Part shown: one piece after another, positions 31,345-43,416 of the stretch
Position numbering within the stretch: position 1 is the stretch's first letter
Layout: every line of letters begins with the position of its first letter
From: Epichloe hybrida
Taxonomy: Eukaryota; Ascomycota; Sordariomycetes; Hypocreales; Clavicipitaceae
Length of the DNA: 64,000 bases
NCBI GenBank assembly: GCA_019022495.1
Contig: JAFEKR010000002.1
Location: 4,712,001-4,776,000 of the forward strand
Direction: 5' to 3'
Notes under the pieces: model-generated
The model's input: only the letters and a program-made list of their open reading frames with translations
The model's database searches: none
What the model was told of the DNA's origin: nothing
Made by a program: the position numbers and the translations under genes

Positions 31345-34296
31345 CTATGCTACATGTACAAATCCCCTCTTCTTCGCACCTCTCTCCTTGCTTTCGTCTT
31401 CCCACGTCTCATCCACGTAGTCCTTGATGCTCTTGTCACGCAATTGCATGCCCACAACCTTGAGTGCGGCAATGTTGATGCCCATTTCATCCTTTTGTCT
31501 CTTCAGCGCTGCGCGCAGATTTGTCCGTATGCCGTCCATCATGGTCTTCATGGTCCGGCTGGCCACGATTTGCTTGTGGTGTGTTTTGATCATGAAGAAG
31601 AGAATGCGGCATGTCAGGGGCATGTTCATCGACCGCAAGGCGAATATGTTGAGAAAGGTGAAGAGAACGGGTACAGTGGCGAATGGCAAGACGAGCAGCG
31701 CGTCATGGAGAGCAGAGGCCTTGATACGTTGTAGCACTGACATGACGTGTGCTTCGGCCGTGATATTGCCCAATGCGAGGAAGACTGGGTTGCGTTGAGG
31801 GGGGGGGGCTTTGGGATTGGAGAGCTTGGCCTCTTCATATTCCCTCATCAGGTTTAGATCAGCCATGCCCAACTCCAAGGCCTCCTGTATTCTTTCCCCT
31901 GCCATGAGCGTCTCTGTTGTCTGCTTTGAAGCTGCTGCGACTTCGCCATTCTCATCCTCTGCATCCACATCCTTCTCCAGAGACGTCGTGAGCGTGCTCT
32001 CGTACAACTCTTCAATCTCCCTCTCTCTTTCTTCCTCGAGAAAGATTTGTTCGTCGGTTTCCTCCCACACTCGGATGCTCTTGTCGTGGCCGGCACTGAC
32101 GAGGAAGTTTCCGGTATGACTAATGGCTATCGTCCAAATCTCTCCGTGGTGGCCATCTAGTCTTTGGATCTGCTCAAACTTGTCTCCATCCCAGTATCGA
32201 ATTGTTTTGTCCTTACTGCTACTGAAGAAGTGATGACCATTGCCGTCGGAATTGTGTGGTACGAATGCAACCTGTAAGATACTGTCTTGGTGACCGAATA
32301 GCGCCTTGTGGCAATCTCCAAAGTCTAAGCCCCAGACTCGGATGTTCTTATCTGCTGAGCTTGTAACAATGAGTTTGCTGTCATAAGATATGTCCATACT
32401 CAGGACGGGCAGCTTGTGTCCATAGAGGTTGAGATACAATTTCAGCGAGTCGACGAAGAAGACCTTGACTGTGTTGTCCAGCAACGCAACTGCAAGCAGT
32501 TTGGCGTCTGGGGAGAATTTAAGACTCAAAATGTCATCTGATACTTTGAGCGTCCTGGAATGAACGAGTTTCAGCTTGGGGGTTGTCCGCTTAGTGCCGA
32601 GAACTTCCTCTTGAACAATCTTGAAATCCCAGAATTTCGACGACTTGTCTGCGCTGCCAGAAGCAACAGATCGCCCGTCGGGATGAACACTGAGACTCCA
32701 GATGGCGCCGTCATGAGCTTGGACATTATACAGAAGCGACGCTGAGGCGACATCAAAGAGTTGAAGTTCGCCAGCTTTGGTGCCAACGACGACCACCTTG
32801 TCGCCCGGCAAGAAAGCACAACAAAGCGCGTATCCGCATTCGAAAGTTCGAATGCAGGTCTGTGTTTTGATATTCCACACTTTCATGGAACCATTGGCCA
32901 CCGAAGCAAGCATTTTATCGTCTGAGCTGAGCGAGAGAGCTCTGATGTCGGCGCGATGTCCTGGAAGCTCCACAGAGAGAGCTCGAGTGTAGTCTGGGAT
33001 GTCATCCTTCTTCTTCCGCTCGGCCTTATTTTTGTTGGGAACGCTGTAATACTCGATCTGGTTGTTGGTCGTGGCTACAAGAAGTTGAAGATCTTTCTGG
33101 CTACTGGATGCCGCCCAATCAACAGACCGGGCTTTACCGCCGGTTCGAATAATAACGTACTGAACGAAAACATCGCCGATGTCGGCTTTCGAGACATCTT
33201 CGTCGGCATCTTCAGCAACCTCGGTCTCATCGAGCTGAGCTTTGCTGTCCTTTTGCTTCTCTCTCCGTCTCCGCCTTTTCCGTGCAAGACCTTTTCGCAC
33301 CTCGGCCTCAGATCTGATTCTCCAAATGTCGACACTCTTCTCCGAACCATGTACTGCAAAATAATCTCTTCGTGGGTGGAATATTATTTCAGTCGTGCGG
33401 TCTTTGCTCTGTCTATGAAGAACTCCGCGGTCCTGTAGATAGTGAGCTGCAGCAGATAGTTCCACATGTCGAGAACTTGCAGCTAAGTCATCGGCCTTCA
33501 AGGCCCAAACCTTCATCTCTCCGTCGTTTCCTGCAGTGACACATCCACTCAAATCTGGAGCCACCCCCAAGGCCCAGCACTCCCCATTTGTTTGGGATAT
33601 GTGTGTTTCAATACAATGTCTTGAAGAGAGATCCCAAAGCTTAAGTAACGAATCTTTGCCTGTCGTCAACAGAAAACCATCAGACGAGATTTCATTGTTC
33701 AAGGCCATTGCTCGCGAGCCATCCTCATCCTGAATCTGCGGCTCCGGTTCGATGAAGTGAAGTCCAGTCACCTGATCCTTGTGGCCCCGGAGCTTGAATT
33801 GGCCGACTTCGGCCACTAGATCCCAAATGATGATGTCTGTGTCCTTGGAGCCACTGGCGAGTCGGACCCCAGATTTGTCAAACGTGAGGTGCGTAATAGC
33901 AGATTTGTGTCCATTGAAGTTGACAATCACGGTCGATATTTTGCTGTCCCAAAGCCTTATGCTACCATCCTCGTACCCGACGGCGAAGACGTCTTTATCC
34001 GTTGGGCTCTGGGCGATCGCAGTGACGGGAACTGTGCATCTTTCGTCTTTCCACCGGCTTAACAATTCTCCCTTCTTGACATCCCAGCACAAGACTTCTT
34101 CATTCGCGGCCACAACTGCCTGCCCAGCACCTGTTCCAGCTCGATCTTTGGAGGTCCAGACAATGTTGGAGGTGTTAGTCGTAACAACACCAAACGACTT
34201 GGCGTGTTCGTACTTGCTGCATTGCTTTCAGGTTAGAAAAGATGTCCACCACGTCATAAGACCTTTGGCTATTACTTACAGGTACGACTTCACCAT
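31345..34296 (-). CDS. utp12: U3 snoRNP WD40 protein Utp12/Dip2
   Basis: Exons 34280-34296 and 31345-34216, with a 63-bp intron (GTAAGT donor, GCAG acceptor), encode 962 residues starting MVKSYLKYEHAKSFGVV. The main frame alone would lack the first exon, which restores the conserved N-terminus. Two WD40 propellers fill residues 1 to about 700 (for example VGYEDGSIRLWD, GHKSAITHL, GSKDTDIIIWDL, GHDKSIRVWEE), and the Utp12 helical domain fills the last 130 residues. Yeast Utp12 (943 residues) is in the UTP-B subcomplex of the small-subunit processome and acts in the nucleolus on early 18S rRNA maturation. The KRRRRREKQK patch near residue 320 looks like a nucleolar signal. It diverges from ARPC2 over a 271-bp shared promoter. 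Confidence 0.95.
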
Positions 34297-34567
34297 TTCC
34301 GCAAAGTCGCTAGGTCAATTGATTTTTTGGCGCTTTTCAATAAAACCAGACTACTGAAGGACATACATAGACTTGCATGTCGCGGAGTGGGATATTTTTT
34401 CTCTTATCGATAGGCCCTGCGGACGGTCGCTCTTCCAAGTTGCGGTCACGTGCATCCTCCAACTGACGAGAGCTTGACATCCCGCACCTGCTCAGCCCCA
34501 CCATCATCAACAAGTTCTGGGAGAGGAGCAGGCACAGCAAGCAACCTGCAACGCACAAGTCACGAAG
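34297..34567. promoter_or_regulatory. Shared divergent promoter, UTP12 / ARPC2
   Basis: 271 bp between the two start codons. It contains a TCACGTG box at 34446-34452. Confidence 0.6.
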
Positions 34568-35845
34568 ATGCTTCTCCTTGACTACCAAAATGTTCTGATC
34601 CAATCGGTCCTGACCGAACGATTCTCAGGGTATCTTATGATTAATGCTACTTTTATTCCGCAAGTTTCTGACCGTGTACCAGTGCCCCCCCCGCTTCGAT
34701 TGATCAGACTATCTCAGACTTCGATGGTGTAACCTTCCACATTTCAACTCCCGAATCGAAAACGAAAATCCTTCTCTCTATCCAAATCAGATGTTTTCCA
34801 GACCTGGTTCAGTACGGCGCTGAACAGGTTCTCCAGCGAGAATATGGCCAATTTGTCTCACCGGTAGAGCCCGGATACGACTTTTCGGTCTTGATCGACA
34901 TTGATAATCTGCCTGATGAGAAAGGTGAGGCTTTTAGTTGCTCAGCACGAAACTTTTCAAGGTGAACTAAATCAATGCATGCTCTAAAAACAAAAGAGGA
35001 ACGCGATGCGCTAGCATTAAAGCTTGCTCTCTTAAAACGTAACGCCATGGCAGCTCCGTTCGAGCAGGCCTACCAGGAACATTATGAGTTAAGAGAACAG
35101 GCTTCAAAGTTCACATCCGAAGAAGCACCCCAAGGAGTTCGAGAAGGTGGTCAAGTAAAGGCGATTCGCTACCGAGAAGAAGAAGCGATATATGTCAAGG
35201 CCAGCCACGACCGAGTTACGGTGATTTTCAGCACGGTCTTCCGTGAGGAGACAGACCGTGTATTTGGTAGAGTCTTCATCCAAGAATTCGTGGATGCCCG
35301 AAGGAGAGCTATCCAAAATGCACCTCAAGTCCTTTTTCGAAATGACCCACCACTAGAACTACAAGGAGTTCCTGGTGTACAAAGTACTAGCACAGGCGAG
35401 ATTGGCTATGTCACATTCGGTATGGCATAATTTGAAATTTTTCTGGAGTCCTACATCTTGCTGACAACTGCAGTCCTTTTCCCGAGACACTTGACGCCTC
35501 AGAGAATGCCCATAGTCATCTCCCATATTCAGACATTCCGAGATTATTTCCATTACCATATCAAGGCTTCTAAAGCATATATCCACTCACGAATGCGCAA
35601 GCGCACAGCAGACTTCCTCCAAGGTTCGCTTGGCTCCAGTGCCGTTTTTAGATTCACAGCTAACAAAGGACATAGTGCTACGACGTGCTCGGCCTGATAG
35701 CGAAGAAAGGAAAGGAAGACAGCGAGCGGCCGATCTTTCAAGGTTCAAGGCAGCTAAATCGCGGTATCAGAAGAGTGAACCCTATGTATTGCTTCTTAAG
35801 CGTAGATGCCAGTACCCATCTCATCCGTACAAGGCAGGTATATGA
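34568..35845 (+). CDS. arc35: Arp2/3 complex subunit ARPC2 (p34/Arc35), five exons, C-terminal frameshift
   Basis: Exons: 34568-34629, 34683-34924, 34997-35419, 35474-35623, 35676 onward; all introns are GT-AG and in phase. The product starts [20 protein letters not shown] and contains the family blocks [54 protein letters not shown] and [22 protein letters not shown]2 with ARPC4 forms the core of the complex that nucleates branched actin at endocytic patches. In the last exon the frame matches the family through [10 protein letters not shown], but then the expected end (AAG GAA AGG ... AGC TAA, stop at 35755-35757) is one base out of frame. As written, the protein runs on to 35845 with an unrelated 46-residue tail, 348 residues in all. 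A one-base loss near 35703-35713 explains this; it is either a sequence error or a real mutation. Confidence 0.93.
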
Positions 35846-36146
35846 GAACAAATCAAAAGACTAGAAACAGTTTTGCGACAGTGCACCGGCGTAGACCATT
35901 GCTTGGAGTCCAGTGGCAGCTCGCCGTGCATGTTGCTGGGGCATGACGTTAATGTCATTGGCGGGGTTGGAACAAGCAGAGCTGGACCCAGTGGACCCAG
36001 TGGTTGCGACCAGGCACTGCTTTACTGGACGAGTCTGGTCGCCCACCAATTTCCCAGTGTGAGTGGTCAACCCGATCCGACACCGCCCTGCTCCGTCCGT
36101 ACAACAAACAGTTCATGGCCAGTTCGGCCTCCGGGTCGCAAACAGG
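35846..36146. other. Intergenic region before LCL3
   Basis: About 300 bp with no gene, between ARPC2 and LCL3 in tandem. Confidence 0.5.
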
Positions 36147-37006
36147 ATGGTCTGGCCGTTTGGATCGCGTTTCCCAACAGAGGACGTCGAAAATGAAAAG
36201 TCACCAACGAAACGCGCCGTGTCGTGGTCCGAGATGCTGAGGCGAGCCGAAGCCGATCCTCTGGGAGCTGCCAAAGAATGGGCTCCGGTCGTACTGTTTT
36301 CTCTCGTGGGACTCGGTGCGTTGCAGCTCTATGCCAACTACCTCCGCCGAATTCCGGGTGCCGCTTTTGTTCGGCCATCATTCTTCAGGAGCCGCAGCCT
36401 ATTTGGCAGGGTTACAAGTGTTGGTGATGGGGACAATTTCCACCTTTTCCATACACCTGGCGGCAAGGCTGTGGGATGGGGCTGGTTGAGAAAGATACCC
36501 GAGGTCAGGAAGGAACTCAAGGATCGAACGGTAAGCAACATTTACCAAGTCACAGAGCCATGGAACATGAGCTGACCCTTGGGCACTGGAAACAAAAGAT
36601 TCCAATCCGTCTTGCAGGTGTCGATGCCCCCGAGGGAGCACATTTCGGCCGTCCAGCTCAACCGTTTGCCGCCGAAGCCCTCAATTGGCTATCTCAGTAT
36701 ATCCTGCACAGAAACGTGCGGGCTTACATTTACAAACGAGATCAGTACAATCGCATTGTTGCGACAGTCTACGTTCGTCGATTCCTTATCCGCCGCAACG
36801 TTGGCCTAGAGATGGTCAAGAGAGGCCTGGCAACAACATATGAAGCCAAGTCTGGCGGAGAATACGGAGGGTTGAAGTCAGTCTACGAACAGGCCGAGGC
36901 AATGGCCAAAAGGAAGCGGAAGGGCATGTGGTCCGGCAAACCAAGCGAGTTTGAAAGCCCCCGGGAATACAAATCACGATACCAAGGCTCAGAAGAACAT
37001 CAGTGA
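36147..37006 (+). CDS. lcl3: Membrane-anchored staphylococcal-nuclease-like protein Lcl3
   Basis: Exons 36147-36530 and 36599-37006 with a 68-bp intron (GTAAG, GCTGAC branch, AAAAG) encode 263 residues. The start is the ATG giving MVWPFGSRF; the frame is open upstream but only from a GTG. Residues about 48-69 ([22 protein letters not shown]) form one membrane segment. The nuclease domain follows: [14 protein letters not shown], then RLAGVDAPE, with Arg132, Glu140 and Arg180 (in YNRIVA) matching the three catalytic residues of staphylococcal nuclease. The yeast protein localises to mitochondria and is linked to lifespan. The C-terminus is highly basic. All catalytic positions are kept, so activity is plausible. 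Confidence 0.93.
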
Positions 37007-37939
37007 CTAGAACAAGGCGTAGAAATGAAACGCAGTTGCTCCTTCGCATCTTTGATCCCGAGTCAGTCTCTTGCGGATCGACAGTAGGCCTGGCGTACAC
37101 AACGGGGCGTGGTCGTGCCATAATCGATGCGGAGTTGCCTACTTTCTTCGTCCTGACCAACCATCCTAGAACATGTTCCTCCGTGACATTTTGGGACCTG
37201 ATTTCATTTTTCAAGGATGAGTACTGACGGCATAGGTACATAAAGATGTGGTTCGGGACGGAAGGTCCCAAGCAAGTCATGAGAAGCCACCGAGAACGCT
37301 GCATGTAAATGACTCTGAGGGCTTATGCACTATGTTTGAGCCTGAGTCGCAGATTTCACATTACCTGGACGCCGTGCTTTATCGTGATTTTTCTCCTTCA
37401 ACCCCGTCAACCCCGGAAAAAAACAGACACGGTCATGTGCCATACGTCTGAGATTATCTCCATGTGTGATTGTCATACATGTGTTGATGTTGAAAAAAAA
37501 CCACATCTGTACAAGGCCATAGTCTTGGACTTCGAACTGCCCCCCCACTCGAGTTAGTGAAGTGTTTCGTGTAATTTGTAATTTGACAGAGCGGCATATG
37601 GCAGGGCTGAAACGGGGTGACTGATCAGACGCAACGGAGATCGGCTAAGTAGCAGAGAAAGCACAGCCAGGATCTTGCTAGTACCGGCACCTGGGGGATG
37701 TACAGTAGGTCCAGGTAATTCCGAACAACTCGAGCAAAATTAGCGTGGAACCCACAACAGCGTATTATGATGCTTGCTGGGCACCGTGTTTTTGTGGCCG
37801 TGACGATGCTTAGCCCCCTCTAAGACAAAAAAAAAACGGATCCTGCCATGCATCTTTACCACACGTGTGTCAGTCAAGCTTGTATACATAAGAGAGGTGG
37901 CGGGCAAAAAACCAGGCTAGACACAAAAAACAAAGTCGA
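37007..37939. other. Intergenic region LCL3 to tRNA-Cys
   Basis: No gene is visible in this 933 bp. Confidence 0.5.
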
Positions 37940-38010
37940 GTTCACGCTCGGATTCGAACCAAGGACTTAAAGATTTGCAATCTTTCACGCTACCACTGCG
38001 TCACGTGAAC
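37940..38010 (-). tRNA. tRNA-Cys (GCA), intronless
   Basis: 71 nt on the minus strand. The 7-bp acceptor stem GTTCACG/CGTGAAC is perfect; the D stem is ACGC/GCGT; the anticodon stem AAAGA/TCTTT closes the loop TTGCAAA with anticodon GCA; and the T arm contains GGTTCGAATCC with a 5-bp stem that has one G-T pair. There is no intron. A TTTTTT run lies downstream on the minus strand for Pol III termination. The A and B boxes are intact. Confidence 0.95.
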
Positions 38011-39699
38011 TGCGCAATAGTAGCTTTCGTACTCGACTTGGTTGAGACTGTGTTGTACCATCTTATATTACTACAAAGAAAGGCAGTTGTTATATTCCAG
38101 ATCATTACTTTGCGTGCGCTGCACTCACCTCGCAACGCGAGCTTGTCACCATGAAGGAAAGAAACAAGGAAGCCGCGATGTCAACAATTGTCAAGAAGAT
38201 GATGGAAAGAAACTTTTTTTATGCTTTCGTGGATACAAAGCTGACACAGATACAACGAGTCGTGAGCGAAACCTCTCTAAACATTCAAAACTCACCACGT
38301 CCACATGTCAGCTCAAACCGGCGACCGGGTTCCCTTGAACCTTGAACAAGTGGGCTGCCTTTTGCTTTGGCAAATCGTGCCCTACTAGAATAAGGTAGCT
38401 CTTTGTGTAGAATGTCTGCCCTTATCCTCATTGACCTAAATATTATCCGTGCTCCGCCTGAGGTCTTTCGCACACATTCAAAGGGAGGTCCGCGACCCGC
38501 CTGAGGTCTTGGCACATTCAAAGGGATTGCAGACAAGGGAACCCTCTTGGTCTGAGCCAGACTCGAGAGATCGAGTCTGGTCATAATCCGTACAGATGAC
38601 TTGCTTGATGAGAGCAGCATGACACGAATTTGCCGTGTAACACGGGGCACGAGAAGAGAATTGCCTGCTGCTCCAGTGCAAGAGCCCGCTCTGTACTCCG
38701 ACTCAGACCTGACCTGTGGATGGCGCTGGTGGCCCGAGACCTCTGCAATGACATCTGGTGGTGTGCCGCTCAGGCTGGTCAGGTACTTAGCTACTTGGCT
38801 GTTACCCACTGTACATGTACATAGTAGGTCGCGCCCCAGACCCATCGCTCGATGGGCTTGAGAGAATCATCAGAGGCGGCTTCAGCACTTCATATTGCAA
38901 TTCAAGTGCACGCCGCCGTTCCTCACATGCCTGGCTCATTTCCCTCGACAAGCGTCTGGTTCCACAAAGACTCTGAAGCCATCGTTGTCGCAGCGCGGCC
39001 ACACGGCAAAAGCTGGTCGCTGTGCACCCTGTGCACCACCCAGGCCCCCTCAATCTTGACAACAAGCACATCGGCCCCATCGGGACTAGCGTCGTAGCAA
39101 GCGCAAGTCAGTCTGCCAGTGCCAGGGCCCGGTAACAACAAACCTCTGCAATTTCCCGCATTCTTTGTGCCAACCTGGGCACCCCCACTGCCCAGCCATC
39201 CTTTGTTACTCCGTAATACAAGGCACTGCCCTGGGAGTCTGGGACGACTCGCAAACCCATCATCCTCCGTCAAAGGGGGAAAACCACGGCGACCTGCGAC
39301 AGAATACAGAAAGCGTCAATCCGCTGCTTCCGGTTCCTGGCTCCGATCGAGCGTCTCCTTCGCCATCACTACGCTCTTTATTTTTTTCTTTATCTCGAAT
39401 ACCACCACAGTCGTTACTCGGAGGGGGGTTCTTTTTTTTCGTGTGGCGTGGGTTTTTTTTTCCAAAGTGCGCCCACCTCCTTAGCCTGAGCCAATTCACG
39501 TCGCGCTCCGCCCGGCAAACAATCCGCACTTCAGGCTCGTCGACGAAACCTGCTATGCCCGTTTCCGCGTCACAACTATCGACGAATCGACACGTCGCTC
39601 ACTCATTCGACTTGTTCTAACTTCTAAATCGACGCCTTCCCTGGCCCTTTCCACGATTCCTACGGTCGCTGGTCGCAGCCACGGCGAAATACTATCGCC
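38011..39699. other. RAX2 upstream region with a direct repeat
   Basis: No gene is supported in this 1.7 kb. It holds an imperfect direct repeat (38454-38486 and 38497-38526), an ACTGTACATGTACATAGTA stretch near 38,808, and a CTCCGTAATAC half-site near 39,209. The RAX2 leader from about 39,330 is pyrimidine-rich. Confidence 0.55.
38454..38526 (+). repeat. Imperfect direct repeat, about 30 bp
   Basis: CCGCCTGAGGTCTT then CACATTCAAAGGGA occurs twice, 43 bp apart, the first copy with a few extra bases. Function unknown. Confidence 0.85.
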
Positions 39700-42600
39700 A
39701 TGCGGCTGCCCTTTCGCCAGCGCCGCTCGAGCCGTCCGCCCATCTCCATGCTCGACTCTGCTCTCTTGGCACTTGCAGCTCTTGCTCCTTCCGTCTGTCG
39801 AGCAATCCATTTCAATCCGGCTCCGTCGGCGAATCTCGATTTTTCCAATTTGGGCAGGATAGCAATTGCGGGCGACTTCAACGGCATCTCCTTGTATGAA
39901 TATGAGGGACAAATAGCAAAACCTCTCCCCACAAACGGCAGCGAGTTTCTTCTTGCACGACTACCCAACGGCGCTCTGGCTCCGATAGTGTCTACAGATG
40001 CGTCAATTCGAGCAATGTGCGTGCTTAAAAACGCCGATGGCGGTACGAAGAGGGTGGTAATCGGAGGCAATTTCACAAGTCTAGACGGCACCCAGTCGAC
40101 AGCAATTGCTCTGTTCAACCCCAACACAGCCGAAATCACGCCTCTGAAAGGTCTGGAGGGCGAGATCAACGCGCTGTATTGTGATGACGACAGCGGGAAA
40201 ACCGTCTACGTGGGTGGGAAATTCAAGGGCTCAAACTCGACAAACGCAATTTCTTGGACAGACGCGAATGGTTGGGCAAACCTGCCATTTGCCGGTTTCA
40301 ACGGCCCTGTCAATGCCATCTCCAAGACATCAAATGGACACATCATCTTTGGAGGTAGCTTCACTGGACTGGGGAATGCCAGCACTCCTAGCCAACGCGA
40401 CAGCCAGATTGTCAATCTGTCTGGTGCCAACATCACCGCCACAAACGGAGCATCCACGAAAGGCTTCAGAAACCCCAAGAACATCGTCTGCTCGGCAGGA
40501 AATGATAAGGCAGGCAACACATGGCTGGCAGCCGACGGGATGCCTGCCACCTGGGAGGCAACGTTCGGGTTCGGTTTCCAGCCTACAAAACTCAGACTCT
40601 ACAACACCAACAAGGATGGCCGCGGCACCAAGACGTTTCGATTTCTCGCCTTCCCCATTAACGGTATCATGAACCTCACATATGTCGACCCCTCCACCGG
40701 ACAGAATGCAAGTTGCACTAGCGAGTGTCCTCTTGCCAACGGCCGTAACACCAAATTCCAGGACTTTCATTTTGTCAACCGTGTAGGAATGAACAGCTTT
40801 CAACTCGCAATATCCGAGTGGTATGGTGCTGGAGCTGGTCTTTCTGGTGTCGAGCTTTTCCAGGACGACATCTTTGCCCATGCAATCGGCAATTTCAACG
40901 AGCCCAGATGCAAGGGCATCCAATTCCCATCTACTGCTACAGCTACTGGACCTTGGAAACAATCACCATCTGCTCAGAGCAACTCGGATTATCTCACAGC
41001 AAGGTTTGGTGGCGATGTCAACAGCAATTCCGCTTCGGTCGTGTTCACCCCGAACATTGTGGAATCTGGAAACTACACGGTCAACATGTACACACCAGGA
41101 TGCATGCCGGACCAGACCTGCTCTATGCGAGGCAAAGTCAACGTAACCGGTACAATGTCGACTGGCACAGCCAATGCCGACTTCAGCACGACGCTATTCC
41201 AGACGAACTATTACGACAAGTACGATCAGATCTACTTCGGCTATGTAGAGAAGAGCTCCGACAGCTTCAAGCCCTCTGTCACGCTGACGCCCATGGCCGG
41301 CCAAGATGTCCAATCTCTCATGGTTGTCGCTCAAAGGGTAGGGTTCACTCTCACCAAATCCACTGGTGGGCTCAATGGACTGTTCGACTTTGAACCATCA
41401 AAGACGACATTCGATGTCTCGGCTTTTGAGGAATCCGCAATCAACAAGTTGGGCTCCGAGTTTGGTCAAAACTCGGCAGTCAAGTCCCTGGTCACGTCGG
41501 GCGATGCATTGTTCGTCGGTGGGAACTTTACGTCCAACAACTTCGTCAATGTCCTTGCCATCACCGGTGGTGACAAGCAAACGACAACTTCTCTTGACGG
41601 GGGCTTGAACGGCCAGGTCCTTGATATGCACCTTGAAGGAACCAAACTCTATGTCGGTGGCAGCTTCAACGGCACCCTTGACAATAAGCAGGAACTACAG
41701 CATTTTGCCGTGTACGACACCAAGTCCAATTCATGGAGTGCACTCGGTGGTGGGGTTGACGGCGTGGTGGACAACGTGGTCCCAATGTCCATCAATCTTA
41801 CTTCACGGACGGTCGAAATAGCCATCGCTGTGAGCGGATCTTTCTCGGAATGCAACGCCTTCAACGGCAAGAGCGCTGCGCAGGCCGACGGATTCGCCAT
41901 CTGGGTTCCTTCACAGCAGAATTGGTTACAGAACCTCGACCAGCCCTCGCCGACTTACAACGGAATCCTCACAGCTAGCCTGCAGAACGTGACGGACATT
42001 GGCGATCTCTTTGCGGGCGCACTGTCGTCTGCGCAGCTTCGCGCGAACGGCGCAGCAACTCTGAGTTCGAATGGCCTGGGCACTTTTCCTTTCAAGATCG
42101 ATCCACAGCGCAAATCATCCTCCTCCAAACTCAAGGCTCGTGAAACCATTTCCAACAGCACTCTCCAAGGCGTAATCACGGGAACCTTCTATAGCAATGA
42201 CAAAGCCAACATGACGGTCCTCGCCGGTCACTTTTCCGCTCGGTCGGCCAACGGTTCTTCCATCAACAATCTGATGCTGATTGACGGCAACAACAATGGA
42301 GCCATGAGCGACCTCGGCTCGGGAATCTCGGCTGATTCCACCTTCATGGCCGTGGCTCTGCGCGACAGTGTGCTCTACGCCGGAGGAATGGTCACTGGCA
42401 CAGTAAACGGTGCACAAGTTCAAGGTCTCGTTTCCTATGACCTTGCAACAAGGTCGTTCGGCAGCCAGCCGGCCCCGATCTCGGGCAAAAACGGCACAGT
42501 CGCGGCAATCACAGTTCGTCCCGACACCGACGACGTCTATGTCGGCGGATCCTTCGAAAAAGCTGGTGCGTTGGGCTGCCAAGGTCTCTGCATCTACAAT

Positions 42601-43416
42601 GCCAATTCTCGGCAGTGGACTCAACCCGGCAGCGGCCTGTCGGGAGAGGTACTGGGGTTGCTGTGGTCTAGCAAAACGACTCTCGTTGTGGGCGGCGACA
42701 TGCTGGCCAACAACACTGAAAAGCGATACCTGGCCTTGTACGATGCCGGCAAGGAGATCTGGTTGGCCTTCCCCGGCGCTGACAGCATTCCCGGACCCGT
42801 GCAGGTTATGACGCCGGCATCCGGCGACGGGAGTCAGGTCTGGATCGCTGGAAAGTCGGCCAAAGACGGGTCAGTCTATCTCATGAAGTATGACGGCAGC
42901 AAGTGGATGACGGCGAAGGAGACTCTCCCGGCCAGCACAATCCTGCGAAGCCTTCAGATTTTCCCTCTGACCAAGGCCCACGACAAGACAGACTTGCTAG
43001 GAGAGACGCAGGCCCTCATGATGACTGGCTCCATTGTAATTCCAGATGTTGGCGTCGCATCGGCCGCCATTTTCAACGGGACGCACTACCGGCCGTATGC
43101 CCTGACGACCAATTCAGGCAACGCACCAGGAACGATAGCCCGAATTTTCACGCAAAAGGACGATTTCTTCTCGTCTGGAGAAAGCCACATGCCTCTCGTC
43201 TTCATCGTGCTCATTGGTCTGGCCATCTCATTGGGCTTGATCCTTCTCATGGTTGTGGCAGGAATCATGCTCGATAGACTGAGAAAGAAGCGAGAAGGAT
43301 ATACGCCCGCGCCGACTTCGATGTACGACAGAGGTAGCGGCATTCGACGTATTCCACCCCATGAGCTACTGGAATCACTGGGTAAAAGCAGGCCGGGTGC
43401 TGCGCCTCACGTTTGA
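39700..43416 (+). CDS. rax2: Rax2-like cell-surface polarity protein
   Basis: A single-exon gene of 1238 residues. The N-terminus has a basic stretch then a hydrophobic core (ALLALAALAPSVCRA), a signal sequence with cleavage probably after SVCRA. The long outer region is made of beta-propeller-like repeats with recurring VIGGNFTS, VYVGGKF, IFGGSFTG, LFVGGNFT, LYVGGSFNG and VYVGGSFEK motifs, and many N-glycosylation sequons. One membrane segment near the C-terminus (VFIVLIGLAISLGLILLMVVAGIML) leaves a short basic tail of about 45 residues, which fits the type I topology of Rax2 (yeast 1220 residues). Rax2 marks division and tip sites and controls bud-site choice and hyphal polarity. The nearby ARPC2 is also a polarity-related gene, but I infer no operon-like link. 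Confidence 0.93.
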   Translation: MRLPFRQRRSSRPPISMLDSALLALAALAPSVCRAIHFNPAPSANLDFSNLGRIAIAGDFNGISLYEYEGQIAKPLPTNGSEFLLARLPNGALAPIVSTDASIRAMCVLKNADGGTKRVVIGGNFTSLDGTQSTAIALFNPNTAEITPLKGLEGEINALYCDDDSGKTVYVGGKFKGSNSTNAISWTDANGWANLPFAGFNGPVNAISKTSNGHIIFGGSFTGLGNASTPSQRDSQIVNLSGANITATNGASTKGFRNPKNIVCSAGNDKAGNTWLAADGMPATWEATFGFGFQPTKLRLYNTNKDGRGTKTFRFLAFPINGIMNLTYVDPSTGQNASCTSECPLANGRNTKFQDFHFVNRVGMNSFQLAISEWYGAGAGLSGVELFQDDIFAHAIGNFNEPRCKGIQFPSTATATGPWKQSPSAQSNSDYLTARFGGDVNSNSASVVFTPNIVESGNYTVNMYTPGCMPDQTCSMRGKVNVTGTMSTGTANADFSTTLFQTNYYDKYDQIYFGYVEKSSDSFKPSVTLTPMAGQDVQSLMVVAQRVGFTLTKSTGGLNGLFDFEPSKTTFDVSAFEESAINKLGSEFGQNSAVKSLVTSGDALFVGGNFTSNNFVNVLAITGGDKQTTTSLDGGLNGQVLDMHLEGTKLYVGGSFNGTLDNKQELQHFAVYDTKSNSWSALGGGVDGVVDNVVPMSINLTSRTVEIAIAVSGSFSECNAFNGKSAAQADGFAIWVPSQQNWLQNLDQPSPTYNGILTASLQNVTDIGDLFAGALSSAQLRANGAATLSSNGLGTFPFKIDPQRKSSSSKLKARETISNSTLQGVITGTFYSNDKANMTVLAGHFSARSANGSSINNLMLIDGNNNGAMSDLGSGISADSTFMAVALRDSVLYAGGMVTGTVNGAQVQGLVSYDLATRSFGSQPAPISGKNGTVAAITVRPDTDDVYVGGSFEKAGALGCQGLCIYNANSRQWTQPGSGLSGEVLGLLWSSKTTLVVGGDMLANNTEKRYLALYDAGKEIWLAFPGADSIPGPVQVMTPASGDGSQVWIAGKSAKDGSVYLMKYDGSKWMTAKETLPASTILRSLQIFPLTKAHDKTDLLGETQALMMTGSIVIPDVGVASAAIFNGTHYRPYALTTNSGNAPGTIARIFTQKDDFFSSGESHMPLVFIVLIGLAISLGLILLMVVAGIMLDRLRKKREGYTPAPTSMYDRGSGIRRIPPHELLESLGKSRPGAAPHV

